The position numbers and the translations under genes are program-made. A stretch of 64,000 nucleotides of DNA, from the NCBI RefSeq assembly GCF_035222485.1, contig NC_085923.1, positions 1,674,001-1,738,000 on the forward strand, in the 5' to 3' direction. Shown in pieces: positions 32,501 to 46,585 of the stretch. Every line of letters begins with the position of its first letter. Position 1 is the stretch's first letter. The stretch is from Podospora pseudoanserina (Eukaryota; Ascomycota; Sordariomycetes; Sordariales; Podosporaceae). The notes below the pieces were generated by a model. The model ran no database searches. It saw nothing but the letters and a program-made list of their open reading frames with translations, and was not told the origin of the DNA.

Positions 32501-35500
32501 CATGTGGTTGGCCCCGTGACCGTAGCATCGACGATAGCTGCACACTCGACCTGTAGCTGATTCACCAGTGACTCAATTCCATTGTAGCTACCGCTTCAGT
32601 TTGCCATCTGCTGAACCTTGCCGGCTATGCCAACTGCCGTGCAATAGGGATACGTAGATTGCCTCAGCCACAGGGCAGGGCAGCAGAGAAAAGTGTGGGA
32701 TATTGAGGCCTGAGGTCGACAGATGAAGAGTGCTGGCTGGGGTGTGTCGATATCCGACGGATGACAAATGAAAAAGGAATTCTGACGTAGGCAGGTTACC
32801 TCTGAGGCGAAATGGAATAATCGAGGCCTCGAAATCGTCGCATTCGTTAACAGAAACGAAGAGAAGTTGGAAGGAAGTTGGGCAAGAATTGGGTCTTGAA
32901 GTTCCATCTCGGCCTGATGCCGGCACAAGAAGTCGGAAGAGAGTGCTGGACCGTGCGTTTGTCAGCACCCAGGCACCATCCACAGTTTCCACCAGGGGTG
33001 CCACAGTCCCGGGATGGCTAATGCTAGGATGCACTCGCCACAGCACGAGGAGCCGGGATGTTCCGAAGAGGTAAAACAGGGAACCAGACGAACCAGACCA
33101 GGATCACGAAGATCTTTCCAGCCAGCTAAGCCACCATGTGGCTCGAGAGAAGCTGGTCCCAGACACTCGGGTTTTTGCACTTTGTCACACTCTGTCCAAC
33201 CGTACCTGGCTGCTGCGATGCATGTGAAAGTCGAGATGGAGGAAAAAAAGAAACAACTCTTCAGAGCTGAGTGCTCCACCAGCTCTAACCCTGTCTTCCC
33301 TGGTGTGTCGTTTGCCTCAAAGCAACCTCAGGCAAGCTCAGCTCTTGGCGGTGATTGCCCTGTGGCCTGTGCATTTGCTGGAACAGCCTGCGCTGCGATG
33401 CCATGCGAAACAGAAAGTGTCAAAGTTGCTGCGTTTGCGCTAACCTCCTCTCGCCCCTGAAGCGTCGCAACACTGTGAAGGAAAAAGGCAAGGTGCAGAA
33501 GAGCCATTCTCTCCGTCTGCAAGACATTCATCAAGGGTAAAAACACAACCACAGCGCCTGCGTGACGTCCCCGTTGCTATTAAAGCTTTGGGATTGGCGG
33601 ACTGGGCAAGCAAGACCAGCAAGACAGCATTCGATGCTCGCCGCTGACGAGGCCCGTTTGCGCTTGGCTTGTCATTGGCTCCGGCTTCTAAACATGGAAG
33701 GCCTCCCACCCGGGGTGCTGGTGTCTTCGGAGAGCGAGCACGGCGGGACTGGCCAAGGAGTGCTGTGTCAAAGGCAGCTGATTGAAAATGCGCGGCCGCC
33801 TGATTGCCGATATTCATCGCAACGTCGTTGTTTTACATCACTGGCAGGAGTGGCATTCAAAGAGGTGGGACACCTGATAAGTGTTCCGTAGCCCCTATTC
33901 GATTATAAGGACAAGACAGACCGTGGTTTGGTGACACGAACTTCTGCGGGACGAGTGAGAAGTGAGGCGGGTCAACAGCGCCTTGGTCATCTCACTGGAT
34001 GTTGGGTTGTTGGGAGGGTTTCTGTCAAAGAAAAGGGGTGTGGTGCCAGACGATTCGTACATTGTGTGTGAGGGCACGCGAGGGCTGCGGTCGAGGTCGG
34101 TCAATGCTAGTGATGCCTGATCCACCTCAAGGCCGTTGCCATTGTTGGTGTTCCGCCTATCTAGAATCCGCCTTCGGTAGCCCACGGCGATCGCAACAGG
34201 GACCGGATAAGGGACGGCAGTCCCTGCTTTGCAACGTTCTTGCTTCCGTCCGCTTGACTGCTCTTGAGTGTTCGACCCTTCGTTCCTATCTTTTTTCTCC
34301 TGCAATCGCGGTTGACAGAGAGCGGCATTGGACAGAGATATCGACTTTTTTTCTTCTTTTTTTTTTTTTTTGGCAAAATTCTCAAAAGTTTTGTGGGCAT
34401 GGCGCTACGTCAAAGGCCGGCGTCCAGGATCACACCGGCTCCTCGGCGTATAAGACGCTTTCGCACATTCTACACCCCCCTCCCCGGCATGAAATATGTA
34501 CGGCGAGGAATCTTTCCATGCCACCCCGGCCGCTTTCTGGATGCTCGCCATCGTCGAGAAGTGTCGGTGAGGGACAAAACTCTGCAACATCGGTTGGTGA
34601 TGTCCCATAGCCGCTTCAAAGTTGCCTATTCTTGACGAGGTGATCGAGAGGCCGGCTGCGAGGATCGATACATTCTTCACCAGGCAACCTGTTTGGTGAT
34701 GGGGTGTGCTTTTGGATGGACCAGTCAGTGCTCAGCGGATCTCGAGAATCCAATCGGGGGCCGGGTGCATCTGCATCCTGAAGGTGCCGACGCAGGCCCA
34801 TTGGCCATTCAGCGGTCTGCACCCAAACAGCCTGCTGATATTGGACATCAACGCATCAGACAATGGGCCCAGCAACCATTAGGGCAGCGAAGCATAAACC
34901 GTACATGCCACTCCCACACTCCCCCGTATACTAGATATCGTGACTCACCAGTTGCCATAGGGCAGATGGCACCCACCGAAGAGAGAGGAAAAGTGTGCTT
35001 TTTGTTGGATGCCGCTCATCTCATGTCTCTCACCGTCTCCCTGTCCTCCCTCGACATTTGTCGCTTTCGCTTCACCCCTTTCGCCGACGGCGCTGGTCCA
35101 GGGGTCAGATGAAAATCGCATTGGTTCGGGGAAGAAAATTTTTTACGGTGAGCCAAAAGGGAGCAAATCAATCAGAAAAGAAAATGATTGACGGGGGTCG
35201 GTGCCGTGCACCTCGACCGGGGGTTAAGACGCGAGCAAGGTAGGGGTGTGCTTCTTCTAGAAAAAAAACAAAGCGTGCCCGGATTCACCACTGGGCAGTA
35301 CGACTGCCAAGCCTGCCAAGACAAGACGAAAATGAAGGTGAAGGGAGGTGTGCGCTCCATTGACGGCGCTAGGATACCAAGGCCGTGTGATGGTGTGTTG
35401 CTTCGTGCATGATGGGCAGGGCTTCTTGATTTGACGGATTGACCCGCGGCTGTTCTTGACCGTGCCGTGATACTGTGTCCTCACCGTGGATGCTCCGGGG

Positions 35501-37917
35501 TGCTTTTGGCGAAGGACACGGTGAGCGGAGATGTGTCATCAAGTGGGATCAAAGGGATGCCGTGCCGAAGGCTTGGGTAAGCTGCTGTCTTGTTGAGAAA
35601 AACCGTGATAGGCGAGGTGCGGCAGCGATATTGTAAATGTTTGCTAGCCTTTTGGGCAGTCTGGTCGTATGCCATGGGTATCTTCCAGGCCGTCCGTCCG
35701 CTCGTCCTCCGACGCACACACGGCAGAGCTGCTTGGATTTGTGACAGTGTTTCTATTCAGGCGATATGGTCTCGGTACCGGCAGAATCAAGAATGATTGG
35801 CGGTTGGTGTTATTTGTGAGGACAGAAAAGCTCGTGCTCCAGATCGTCTTCGTACACGAGGTCGCACGTTAATTTTCCGTTTAAGATGCTGGAATTTTGC
35901 TGAACATCGCACAACAGTCGATATGAAGCGGTGGATGGTGGCCGAAAAAGAGAAACGTGTGGATGGGATATCGAAGGAGATGTCCAAAGATTAGAAATTC
36001 CATGATTTAAAAAGAAGGCAAGTGGAGGGGTGGAATATTCCATGGAAATTCGTGATTGGCCCTCGAGGCGGCCGCATGCAAGTCCCGCCAGATCTCCCCC
36101 ACCTCAAACGGGCCTGCAGGTCGGTGCATCTGGGACACGTGAGCTACAAACGCCCGCACTCCTGCGCCGAACAATCGGCCCCCCGCGCCGGACGACGGTG
36201 ACAACCGTTCCCGCTTGGCGGGCTCCGATGATCTCCGGCCAGGCTATCTGCGAGATCCAGGTTGGGGATAGGGACGTGGTGGCCAGCAACCACATGACGG
36301 TCATCTGGACCTTGGACCTACATACGTTATCTGGGTGGTTATGCTTGTGCCGCTGTGTGCATCATCAACATGTCACAGCTTCACACATGCAACCCCGCAT
36401 TTCACCATCCCAATATGGCAGATCATTCATACACTAGAGGGGCGAAAGAAGGCAAGCAAACGTCACCGAACTGGCGCCTTCATAATCAAACCTCTCGCCT
36501 GCTTCCGAGTACTCCGTCAACTATGACTCTTTGTCTCTACGTGCCCATCCCATCTTGCACCTCCTCGATGATGAAGCTCAACGCCGCCGCTGATCATCAC
36601 CATCACACATGGTTGAAGGCACCTATCTGCTGACGACGGTTCACAATCATCTCTCCCAAGATTGCTCACAGCTCAGCAGGCACGGAGTATTATCCGGCGG
36701 CAACATATACCCCGAAACGCAATTGATACGAAGCGCTAAGCGACTCTGTTTGCAGCCTCGTCCACAAGGCCACGACATTTCTCGTGGTCAGATAGGCCAG
36801 GGTGGCCCAAGCCGCTGTTCCGGATTCCCAGCCTTCCTGTCCCTTGCGCCTCCGGCCTCGTTTACACCACTCAGGCAGAACAGCCGCGTCGACGCCTCTT
36901 GAAAATTTTCACGGGCCGTTGGGAATTTGAAATGAAGCCTGGGCTCGACGCGACGTTGGACAGAGACCTTGAAATATTCCCAGCCATTGTGTGGACCAAT
37001 TTCGCTTAGAAGGGGAGCATCACACGCCTTCCCGTTTTGCAATCCATTCGCAAATTTCACAAATCCAGGACCTGGGACCTGTCAGAGAAATGGAAGACTC
37101 TTGTTGAGTGATTCACCCGTGATTCATCTCAACATCGCAGAGAGCGTTACGCAAGAGAAGCAGAGAAATTCCTCTCTCTATCCGGAAATCCATTGGCCGC
37201 AAGACGGGCCATGCTTGCGCTGGAGAAAGACACAGTGTTGGAAAATTCAATTGGGACTGGGCAGGATACATTGCGATCCTGGTCAGGCAGGGGAGGAGTG
37301 GTTATAGACAGCCCCCTGAGACATTTCCCCCTGCCACATCCCAGTTACGCACACGCCCCCACCATCACATCAGCCCCCAGCCCTCGAGCGAAAAAGTTCG
37401 CAAGTTCACTGAGAACAGACCTTGCCCCTGTTTTTTGGTGCGTGAGTGGAACTGCCCACCATTTTTATAAAGGCCACCCACACCCGAAAACTCTTCGTCC
37501 TGCTTTAGCACCTTTGGCTTCGCCAAAAAAAAACCCTCTCATGAAATAATTCACCAGTCATAGTCTTCGAGATCCGACACTCGATTACAAAGCAGCCAAA
37601 CACTGGACCTCCACGAAGCGTCCAGTTCCTTCTCGCAACCACCAGAGTTCTTCGCAACTTTGGTGACCGTGGCTCCCATCAGGACAGCGCATAAAACCAT
37701 TCGCCAGATCCCTTGATATGTCAGAAATCAGAAGACAGTGCATCCCCCTTCTTCCTACCGACCACAGACCAAGGTGAATTGGTCCCCTTCAGCGCCCAAC
37801 ACAGTAAACGGATTCGACGACAAAACCCAGCAGAAACGACTCAAAACAACAGCCTTGGCATCGGGCGAGGGGGTATTTGAGAGAGAGAGAGAAAGAGGTT
37901 TTTCTTTTTAGGATTTG
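29513..37917. other. 8.4-kb gene-poor stretch
   Basis: I see no supported protein gene. Frames such as 30430-30738, 31884-32543, 33999-34610 and 36030-36437 lack family similarity and overlap other frames of similar length. The last ~500 bases (CA-rich, then GAGAGAGA before 37900) look like a long 5' leader/promoter for the next gene. Unannotated non-coding RNAs cannot be excluded. Confidence 0.4.
31081..31116. repeat. GACTC microsatellite with inverted copy
   Basis: Four GACTC units in a row followed within 12 bases by GTCGAGTC, so the stretch can fold on itself. Confidence 0.6.
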
Positions 37918-39204
37918 ATGTCTCGAAGGACATCACAAGAGCCGGAGACGATGGCTAGCTATTCACCCTATGCGTCCGCACGCACCGCGGAATTTTTCTA
38001 CGACGACAACAAGTTTCCCAGCCCTTCTCCGACACCATCACCCCGGGGACCCGGCTACTATGGGCCTCCTCCGGTCCAGAGACCGGCCACCCGCGCCCAC
38101 TTCCGCACTCCGAGCACCACTGGCGCCTCATTCAGGCACGAGTTCCCCAGTCCTCGGACGCCCTCGTTCTCGCCTCGGTACAATAGCGAAGGCCAGTACG
38201 CCACTGCCAATGTGAATGTGAGTCAATCGCGGTCTTCACGCAAGCCAAGTTTCTCGGCATCGCCTCCCAGGAGGGAGCGTCGCAGCACCTCTTTTTCCTA
38301 TTATCCGGTCGTGGACGCGCATGGAGAGTCGGACGAGGACGAGCTCATCGAGATCGATGGTGTCACCTACCTGCTGCCGGGGAGGTCATCCAAGTCGAAG
38401 CGCAACAAGGACTTCTTCACTGTCAACGCTGGGAGAGGGCATGCAACTGATTACCACTACTACAAGCAGGGCGGTCCCTTTTTCGACAGAGAGAGAGAGG
38501 CGGGGTTCGCGTCGCCGCGCTTTGAGGAACAGCGCCGTACAGCTCCCATCAACGGCCATGCTCGCCGCAGCTCAACATCGGTTCCTCAGAGACCTCAGAC
38601 TGCCCGACCCACCGCCAACCCCCACAAGAAGCCACCACCACCACCTGCTGCCCGTGCTGCCACGGAGGCGGATGCCAAGCGGCACAAGATCCCGCCCGGA
38701 TACTCTCTCAAGAACTGGGATCCCACTGAGGAGCCGATCATGCTGCTGGGTAGTGTTTTCGATGCCAACTCCCTTGGAAAGTGGATTTATGACTGGACCG
38801 TCTATCACCACGGACCCTCCACCCCCATCTCGGACATGGCCGGAGAGCTTTGGCTCCTTCTGATCCAGCTGGCCGGAAAGATCAAGCGTGCCGAGGAGTC
38901 CGTTCCCAAGATCCGTGCCCTGGAGAACAAGCAGATGGTTGAGGACTTCATCGAGGCCGGCGACCGCCTCACCGACAAGCTCCGCAAGCTCCTCAAGGCG
39001 TGCGAGGCCCCCATGCTTCGCGTCAAGACCACCCAGAAGAAGGATCCCCAGCTCGGAAAGAATGCCGGTGTAGAGTTTGTCGAGACCCTCTTCGGCCGTG
39101 AGCGTGAGCTAGAGAAGACTGAGCGCTTTATGCATTCCGTCCGCCTCTGGAACCTGCGCTTCGACACCAACTGTGAGGAGATCCTCCGGAGCCCGACCGT
39201 GTAA
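37918..39204 (+). CDS. conserved ascomycete protein of the 'vegetative cell wall protein gp1-like' type
   Basis: An uninterrupted frame of 428 residues from ATG 37918. Residues 1 to about 240 are Ser/Pro/Arg/Tyr-rich and low-complexity (SPSPTPSPRGPGYYGPPP, RRERRSTSFSYYPV) with one short ordered block (DELIEIDGVTYLLPGR). The C-terminal ~170 residues are a conserved helical region starting KIPPGYSLKNWDPTEEPIML. It continues through SLGKWIYDWTVYHHGP and KLRKLLKACEAPMLR to LFGRERELEKTERFM. It has no signal peptide, so despite the name usually transferred to this family it is probably intracellular and possibly a scaffold. Function is unknown. It is isolated between two gene-poor regions with a long leader. 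Confidence 0.85.
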   Translation: MSRRTSQEPETMASYSPYASARTAEFFYDDNKFPSPSPTPSPRGPGYYGPPPVQRPATRAHFRTPSTTGASFRHEFPSPRTPSFSPRYNSEGQYATANVNVSQSRSSRKPSFSASPPRRERRSTSFSYYPVVDAHGESDEDELIEIDGVTYLLPGRSSKSKRNKDFFTVNAGRGHATDYHYYKQGGPFFDREREAGFASPRFEEQRRTAPINGHARRSSTSVPQRPQTARPTANPHKKPPPPPAARAATEADAKRHKIPPGYSLKNWDPTEEPIMLLGSVFDANSLGKWIYDWTVYHHGPSTPISDMAGELWLLLIQLAGKIKRAEESVPKIRALENKQMVEDFIEAGDRLTDKLRKLLKACEAPMLRVKTTQKKDPQLGKNAGVEFVETLFGRERELEKTERFMHSVRLWNLRFDTNCEEILRSPTV

Positions 39205-42200
39205 AATTATTGCCATCATGGTTCCTCATCTTCCTCCCGCGTCAGCTCCCCTCCCACATCATACACACTATCTATCACACACGCACACACAGACACACAC
39301 ACACACATCACATCACATCACTTCACATCACATCACACATGGTTATCATGCCATGACAACAACACAACACCAAAACAAACAGAACCCGAAAAGGATTTAT
39401 AGGAGCCAGGTTGTACGATTAGGTCTCTTTCCAACTCTTTTGGTCATCCGGGGTCTTTATAAAACACGGGCGGGGATCACTCCCCCTAGCGTCGTGTTGT
39501 CGTCTTTTTCCGGTCTTTCCACAGCGATACCCAATACCCAATGTGCAGACGAGGCAGGATCGGACATGATTATTTATTATTATTACTACTATTGAAAAGC
39601 AGCAACAGAAGAGCTGCCGACTTGTTCTTTTTACAAGAGAGAGAGGGACACGGATAACAAAAAGTACCAGTGGTTTTTTTGGTTTTTTTCTACTTGGATG
39701 GATCACGGGGCAGGTCTTTGGATCTCGGAGGATATTTGTTTTTTTTTTTTTTTAACTATCAGGTCTGTTGGCGTGGGGCGGGGCGGTATGTCGCCATGTA
39801 ATGGTTGTCTTGTTTTTTGTCTCTTTGGTTTGGGGTGGTCGGCATCGCTGGGCGTCCAAGAAGCCTCGATCATTTACACTGTCATCAAGGGCGCCTCGAA
39901 TTTTTTACGCGCGCCCTATTTCCTTTCATTTCTTTATCTTTTTTATTCTTTCCCACGAGATGGATATACCCATTTTCTATTTAGTATTTTTTTGTTTTTG
40001 TTGTGACAAGATATCTGGCAGGGCGACAGCAGCGAGGGTCAAATAGAATAGCGGTCTAGCAATTATTAGAAGGAAATGTTTCGGGTTCGACGTTTTGAGA
40101 TATAATATGGATTTTAGTTCACAGCTCAACTATTTTGTTTTCCCCTCTCACTTACTGAACAATAATTTTTGACGCCTCTTGTGATTTGTGTGCCTCAACA
40201 TTTTTTTTACTTGGGAATCTCACCACATTCTTCATTTTCGCCTATAAATGTAAAGCATGGTAAAAATCACAAAATATTTTGTAATGTCTCACAGCTGGAA
40301 AACATTGTGCCAATAAAATGGGGATAAAAAGGAACCCTAAATCCGAGCCCTAACACTCTGTGGTATGTGCGCGTATGCGAGTGTGTTATCGGCAAGTTCC
40401 AGTCTCACCAGGGCATCGGGATCTCCTTTGTCTGTGCCTCTCAATATTTTGACATTTCACTTGCGCCGCTCAGATTTTTGTTCATCACACTCGCACAAAA
40501 TGTCATGGAAAAAGGGGAGGTTGAGGGGAAATAATCAGATGGCTTGTGTCGGACACACGTCTGCCTGGTAACTACCAAGTGGCAGGGGATGATGGATGTC
40601 AATTATCTGGATTCATGACATGAATTTCCTTTCCCCCTGGCTTTGGAAGATGAGATGAAAGTTTGATGCTGGAATTGGAACTGGACTAATCCAAGGGATC
40701 CATGATGAACATGCCGCTTTTCGAGAATCTTCACAAAAGACTCCATCAGTAGGGCTACCTGTCAAATGTCAATTGCGGAGTTTGGGACCTCCACTGTCAG
40801 GATGGCAGTTCCAACTTTTATTTCCTGGACGGTTCGTCTGAACTTGTCAACATAATAAGGAATCCACCCCCAACTTTAATGACAGTGACGGGGTATGCTT
40901 GGAGACATAAGGCAAAAACACAGTGCGACAACTTCTTGGATGTCACCAGGCGGGCATCACCAATCCGATGGCAGGAACGACCGTCCGTTCTCTCCATCCG
41001 GTCAGATGAACAGAAGAATTCGGACCGCATCGGCCGCCCTTTTTTCCATCTTACCGGTTCGCCTCCTTCCGTTCTTTTTTCCCAGCCGAGATTCCCTTTT
41101 TTTTTTTTTTTTTTTGGATGAAACTCTTTTCTCCCTTGCACATTGCAGAAACATCTTTGCTTCTGATCAGCTACAGAGGCCGATCTATCACAAGCTGAAA
41201 AACTCTCAAACACGATATGCAAGTCACCTCCCGATGATGTGATCACCTCCTGTTCCTGGACACGGGTAGCGACAGAAGCTGCGAACTCAACACGACACAA
41301 CTCGTCGCACAAAGTCGAGCGCACAGTTATTGACGGGTCATCGGGAGGTTGGGTGTCATTATACAGCCAGTATCCGTGTATAAACCACGGCCGACAACAT
41401 CTCACCTTCCTGCCTGCCCATGTTTCTTTTACGAAGTTTACGACATTGGTCTCTCATTGGTGACTCCTGATCTGACCTTCTTTGGGAGGCGCAGTCGGAC
41501 AGATTCTCGGGGAATATTCCAACCCGTGCGACGGGACGCGGTTGCGATTTTGCTGGAGGGAAAGGAAAAAAAAAAAAAAAAAAGGAGGTCGGTGGGTTTG
41601 GGATTGTCTGTCCACGCCGATGAGTCTTTCCCGTGTGAAGGATGGGAGAAGGATTAACCTGTTATCTGATCCTCTAACCTGAACACCTAGCTAGGTATTG
41701 GGCGTGTAAAAGGGACAAGTCAAGATCTAGCCCCCAATGCGTCGAGGTGCACTGTGCAGAGTTGAAACATCTGGGAGGAATAAAAACCGGTAGATGGTAG
41801 CTACCTACCTAGGTTTGAGGCGCGGTTTGGGGGGGCGTATGTTTGTTCTTTTCTTTCGGGCTACGGATGACTGTGATGGGACTGAAACATCTCATGAGAG
41901 ATCTGCCGGGGTGAAACTATCGCGACCGACCGGCTCTCTCCCTGCAGCAGTGTGCGCTTGGGCCACAGCAAGTAAGGTTAAAGGAGGGCAGATGGTGATC
42001 CGGGCGTTGGACGTTGAGAAAAGGTTTGGCTCTGGCTTCAGACTGCACAACTCCATCACCGCATGAATGAGTGGTGGGTGGACTTATCCAGCCCTACAAG
42101 TGGGTTTGCCCTCTGCCCAACCCAACCAACCCAACGAACTTCACCTTTCACAGCCTCTTCCAGCCGCCGGCCGAGTGAAAGTGCGAAGTGGGGGTTGGGC

Positions 42201-45200
42201 AAAGTTGTCTGCCTTCCTGAACAAACAATCACTATCACACCTTGACGGCGTCAAACATTTCCACCGGATTTTCTGCTCGGTGCTGGGACATGTACATCAC
42301 CGAACCCTCCCGTCAGCTCCAACCCCGAGAAGGATGACGCCGGTGATCGGTAACCCCGTCCCGTCCCATCCCAATCCATCTCTTGCAGCAAAACCTCGTG
42401 GTGTGGCTTTCTTTCTTTCTTTCTCTTTTCCGGGTGTGAACGACAAGACTGCGCCTCAATCTTGCTCACCACACTCACGCTCTCTGCCCCTGCGGCACAG
42501 CATCTTTACCACGTTCTTTCCCAGCGGCGGCGGAAGTTGTGTGTGCTACTACAGCAGGTCAGATTTTCCCAGACCCCTATTTTGGGGCGCGGGGGTGGTT
42601 GTTTGTACCACTCTCGCTGGTGAGGAAAGGGCCAATGATGACGGTGCTTGGTACTATATACTTTCTGGCGCAGACTTGGGACCAAGGGATTTTGGGTTTA
42701 ACGCAGCTGCCTTGGATGATGATGTTTTGACTGTTGAGCCGTAGTGGTTCTGGCACGATGGATTGGATGAATGGTGAACGAAAGCAAGGCTGCGACAGTG
42801 TGCTACCAGCCAGTGGTTGTTGCCCACAGGCACAGCATGTTGTGTCGCGTGAGAAGATGGAAAAGTTAGGCGCACACCCACGCCTCATGCTTTGCTCGGT
42901 CTTGGGGTGGACGCGGACGGCGGCTCAGAAAAGGTAACGCTGGGGGGACTATATATGCCAGTGGTTATATTGGTGGTGCCATACTACCCTACCTACCATG
43001 ATTATCCAATTCTCGGTGGGTTTTGGGGGTGCAGGTTTGCCCTCGTGGTAGGTATGTTTGGGCCAGAGCCTTGTATTCTTGATGGTGTTGGGGGTGGTAA
43101 GTGTTATATTGGTTGGCTTTCATCTTCTGTTTGGGTATGATGCCTTTCCTGTCCTCCATCTTCTGGAGTTTTGGCTGGAAATTAGAGACGGGAAGACCCC
43201 AAGCCTTCCGAGCAGAGTGCCATTGATGCTCGCTCCGGCTTCGGTTGGGGTTATTCGGGTAAAGACGAGTTGGCAGCCCTTCCATCACTGTGGCCTGGCG
43301 TGGCTGGGTGGGATTGCACGTTGAAAGGGGTTGCATTGGAAGCCTTCCTTTCTCTGTCCGGTTACGCTCTTCAGCCGTGTGTCGACCTGCATCCGTGGCC
43401 TCTCACATGCACACACCACCTGGTCTGAGGATGTGGCTGCCGACTGTCCCGTGGGAGGGGGAAAGGAAACAATTGGGAAGGTGCATTATCTGGCCTGGGG
43501 AATCCATGGGATGGCCCGCAGGTGGCTTCCACTGATGAATATGGGGCGTTTGGGGGAGGTTTGGGGGATCGAGGCTGAGCAGAAGGGAAAGTTTCAGCTT
43601 CAGCCTTATGGGATCGGTAGTGGCGTTAGGTGAGTCTTTGGGGGATTGTTTCATGTTTCTTGATGGATGTGAGGATCAGATATCAGATTGTGGCTGAGAT
43701 ACCTGAGTGTAGAGCTGCAGATGGGATTCTGTCTTCCCCATGGAAGGTGCTGCTTGGGGTCCAGCTGAAGTATAACGTTGAGGTGATTGTCTGCACTCCG
43801 GGTCAAGTAAGGTTCGAGAACCGAGGTACCTAGACTAGAGAAACAAAAGATGAGCTGAAGGCTAGCTACGACCCCTCATCTGCTGGAAGCAGGTAAATAT
43901 TGACGGCAGTCCTGGTCCGTGAGATGTGCGGGTTTGCTCATGGGGCAGAAGTAGCCTCAGCAGAGCCTCTTCATCCTACCTTGCCTGACCTACCTATCTG
44001 GACGGACTCCAAGCTTCATCAGAAGCATCTGACAATCAATACTGCACCGCGATCCTATCCGATGTGCACACATTTTACCATACTCAAGCTCTGGTGTCCT
44101 CCTCACGGCGTCACCCTTCGACCCCAAGACATCCTCTCATACCAACTTTGCACCATCTCACACAGCCTTCTGGAATCCGTCGCCAAAGTGTAAAGCGCCC
44201 AAGTTGACTCACCGAACATACCCAAAGTTCACCACAAGCACTATCGCACAATCCCAGCCTTGTGATAATCTCATCCCTATGATCATCACCTCAACCGCCC
44301 ATGTTTGGTGCAAGAGCTACCTACGCACCACACCCACACACATAGTGCTTGCTGACAGTGTGTGCTCAGCGGGCGGCTAACGTTGAACCAAAACCCTCAG
44401 CATCGCCCCAGATTAGTGCCGCCAAAAATGTCGTGCATATCCAACTTTGCTGCACCCTCGTGGAACAGAGCCAATCAGTGAGGCCGTGTGACTGTGATCT
44501 GCCTGTGATTCGCCGTGATGGGTGTTCACACCATTCTTTTTTTGCTGTTGCGCGAAAAACTTCTCTTTCCATTCCTGGGTATTTTAGGGTGGGTGATAGA
44601 TTGGGTTGGTGATGATGCGTGCGCGTCTATGTTGCCAGTGAGGTGAAGGGATGTTGGTGATGGTGACTCTTGTGAGATCCAGATTTGGGGGTTGTCATGC
44701 TACGCTTCCTTGCCATGTCTACGGTGTTATTCACCTCACAGATGATTGACAATATCTTCAAGGTAACCTGGGGAAAGGTGAAGTTCAAGTTTGCTGAATC
44801 ATCCCATCTCCAGGCTTCCTTCCCTCTTCACACCCACACGATGAAACCCGAAACTTGGAACATCGCAGTCCCAGCACCGCCATCTCGTGCTCGCACTTAC
44901 ATAACCCTTCTAGAAGGGAAAAACAGCCACACACAACTCTAGGCAACCTATCCACGAGCATGCCTTCAAGACTGCATGTCAGGAATTGTGCAGAGAAACT
45001 AGCCTGCTTATGTATTTTTAGGTGTGGGAGAGACACAAGATCTGGGTTTAGTCAGTATGACGGTGTCTCCTCAACCACAGGCTTACCAGGTGCTGCTGTT
45101 GGGCTAGGCGCAGTGCAGTAGCAGCGTTGCAATGGAAGCGCGATCGTTGAAGGAGGGGTCAGTATGTACACCCCCCCCTTCCAACATTCCCCCTCCTCTC

Positions 45201-46459
45201 TCCAAGGTGAAGGCGTGCGCGGACGTCCAACTCCGTACTCTGGTTGGAGAAAAGGAAAGTATTCCCCCATCGTGAATGTATGGCAGCGTACTGTTTTTCA
45301 CACACGGTGCTGTCCTCTTTGGGGTTGACCTCCACAGAAAGATGATAATATGTTGCCTCTTTACCGCTTCTGGCGGATGTCTCGGTTACGATGCTGACCT
45401 GCCTCCTAATAATTCCTCGGCCTTCACTCCTTTTGCTGCCGGATTCACCAGCAGACCGAGCACCGAGAGAGTTCTCAACGGATGCCGGCAGCACTTGTCT
45501 CATTCTCACGTTGCAGCTGATGGCCGATGATATTGCAGACTGACCGGATCGAGGGCCGATGTGATATGCCGTGCTCAGCGGGAACTTGCCAGAAATTTAG
45601 ATTCATGAACCACGAACTGCATGCAGTGTCCCGCAGGCAAGGTAGGTAGGAAAGTTCAGGCGCCTCACCCCAAGCTCACAAAATCGTACTTCTTCTACTG
45701 CTGCCCAGCACCTCGCTCAGAGCCTAACCTCGAAGCCACCATAACTGTTCAGCTGATGGCAAACACTGGGCATCTCTTAACGGCTCTTCTGGGCATGCAA
45801 CAGTTCGTCCGGCGCTTGCTGCATGACGTCGTGAGGTTACCCTGTCCAAACACTCCATCTCCCCACACCTGGATTGATTTCGCTGCCCAGTCAGGAGATT
45901 TATTACGTCAAATAAAACGAACCCTTCGCTTTAATTTCCGATCGAAAAAGTCCTGATTCTGATCAAGTTCGGCAAGGAATAGACGCGTTTGGCGAGTAAT
46001 AAAACTTCAAGATCATGGAGGGCGGGGTTGGGTCTTGATCGCGGGGGAGGGGCAGACGTGCAGCATGCAACGGAGATCGCCAAACCCCGCAGCTAACCGG
46101 AGTAGCCCAGGACCCTAACCCTTGCTTTTGTCCGTTCCATGTCCTCGCCCCTGAGTGGTACAGGGGGAGTTATCTACTACTACATCGTGACAACAGACAA
46201 AGAGCTAGATGATTCGGTGCAATGAGAGATACGCTGTCGAATCCAGAAATACCAACAAACTCTACTGTTACAAAACCGCTGTTCAAGATATGAGTGAAGC
46301 GAGCTAGGTACGGATAGCGATGGTGTTATCACCATTATCTCAGCCCCTGCCATCTATCAAATCAGGTAATGGGGTCGTCAGAAGTGTCAATTATAGTATT
46401 ATACGTGGGAGAGTTGCCCAGGTGCCTCTATAAAACCGACCCAGGCAGCTCAGATCCTA
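39205..46459. other. 7.3-kb gene-poor stretch
   Basis: The first kilobase is probably the 3' untranslated region of the gene on its left. The rest has many short frames without similarity, including a 225-codon frame at 42067-42744, and homopolymer runs (T at about 41098-41115, A at about 41567-41583). No gene is supported. Confidence 0.4.
39274..39337. repeat. CA / ACATC microsatellite
   Basis: CACACACA units followed by ATCACATCAC repeats in the 3' untranslated region. Confidence 0.7.
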
Positions 46460-46494
46460 CTGCCAAGATATTAATTCCTCAATAGTGGGCCTCA
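46460..46494 (-). repeat. third copy of the AATTAATATCTTGGCAG repeat
   Basis: On the minus strand it reads GAGGCCCACTATTGAGGAATTAATATCTTGGCAG, matching the pair at 4467-4572. It lies about 90 bases past the 3' end of the tRNA-Ser gene. Confidence 0.6.
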
Positions 46495-46568
46495 TTGGCT
46501 ATTCTGACACTATCATGAGCGATAAACAAAAAAAAAAACCCTCACTCCACCACACAACCAAACGAGAC

Positions 46569-46573
46569 AAAAA
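46569..46573 (-). terminator. pol III T-run terminator of tRNA-Ser
   Basis: Five T on the minus strand, 12 bases after the tRNA 3' end. Confidence 0.6.
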
Positions 46574-46585
46574 TGGAATGTCACT

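Noticed and set aside
31884-32543. 219-codon minus-strand frame
   Set aside because: No recognisable family; overlapping frames of similar quality.
42067-42744. 225-codon plus-strand frame
   Set aside because: No domain, low-complexity pieces and no supporting splice or start context; length is possible by chance in GC-balanced DNA.
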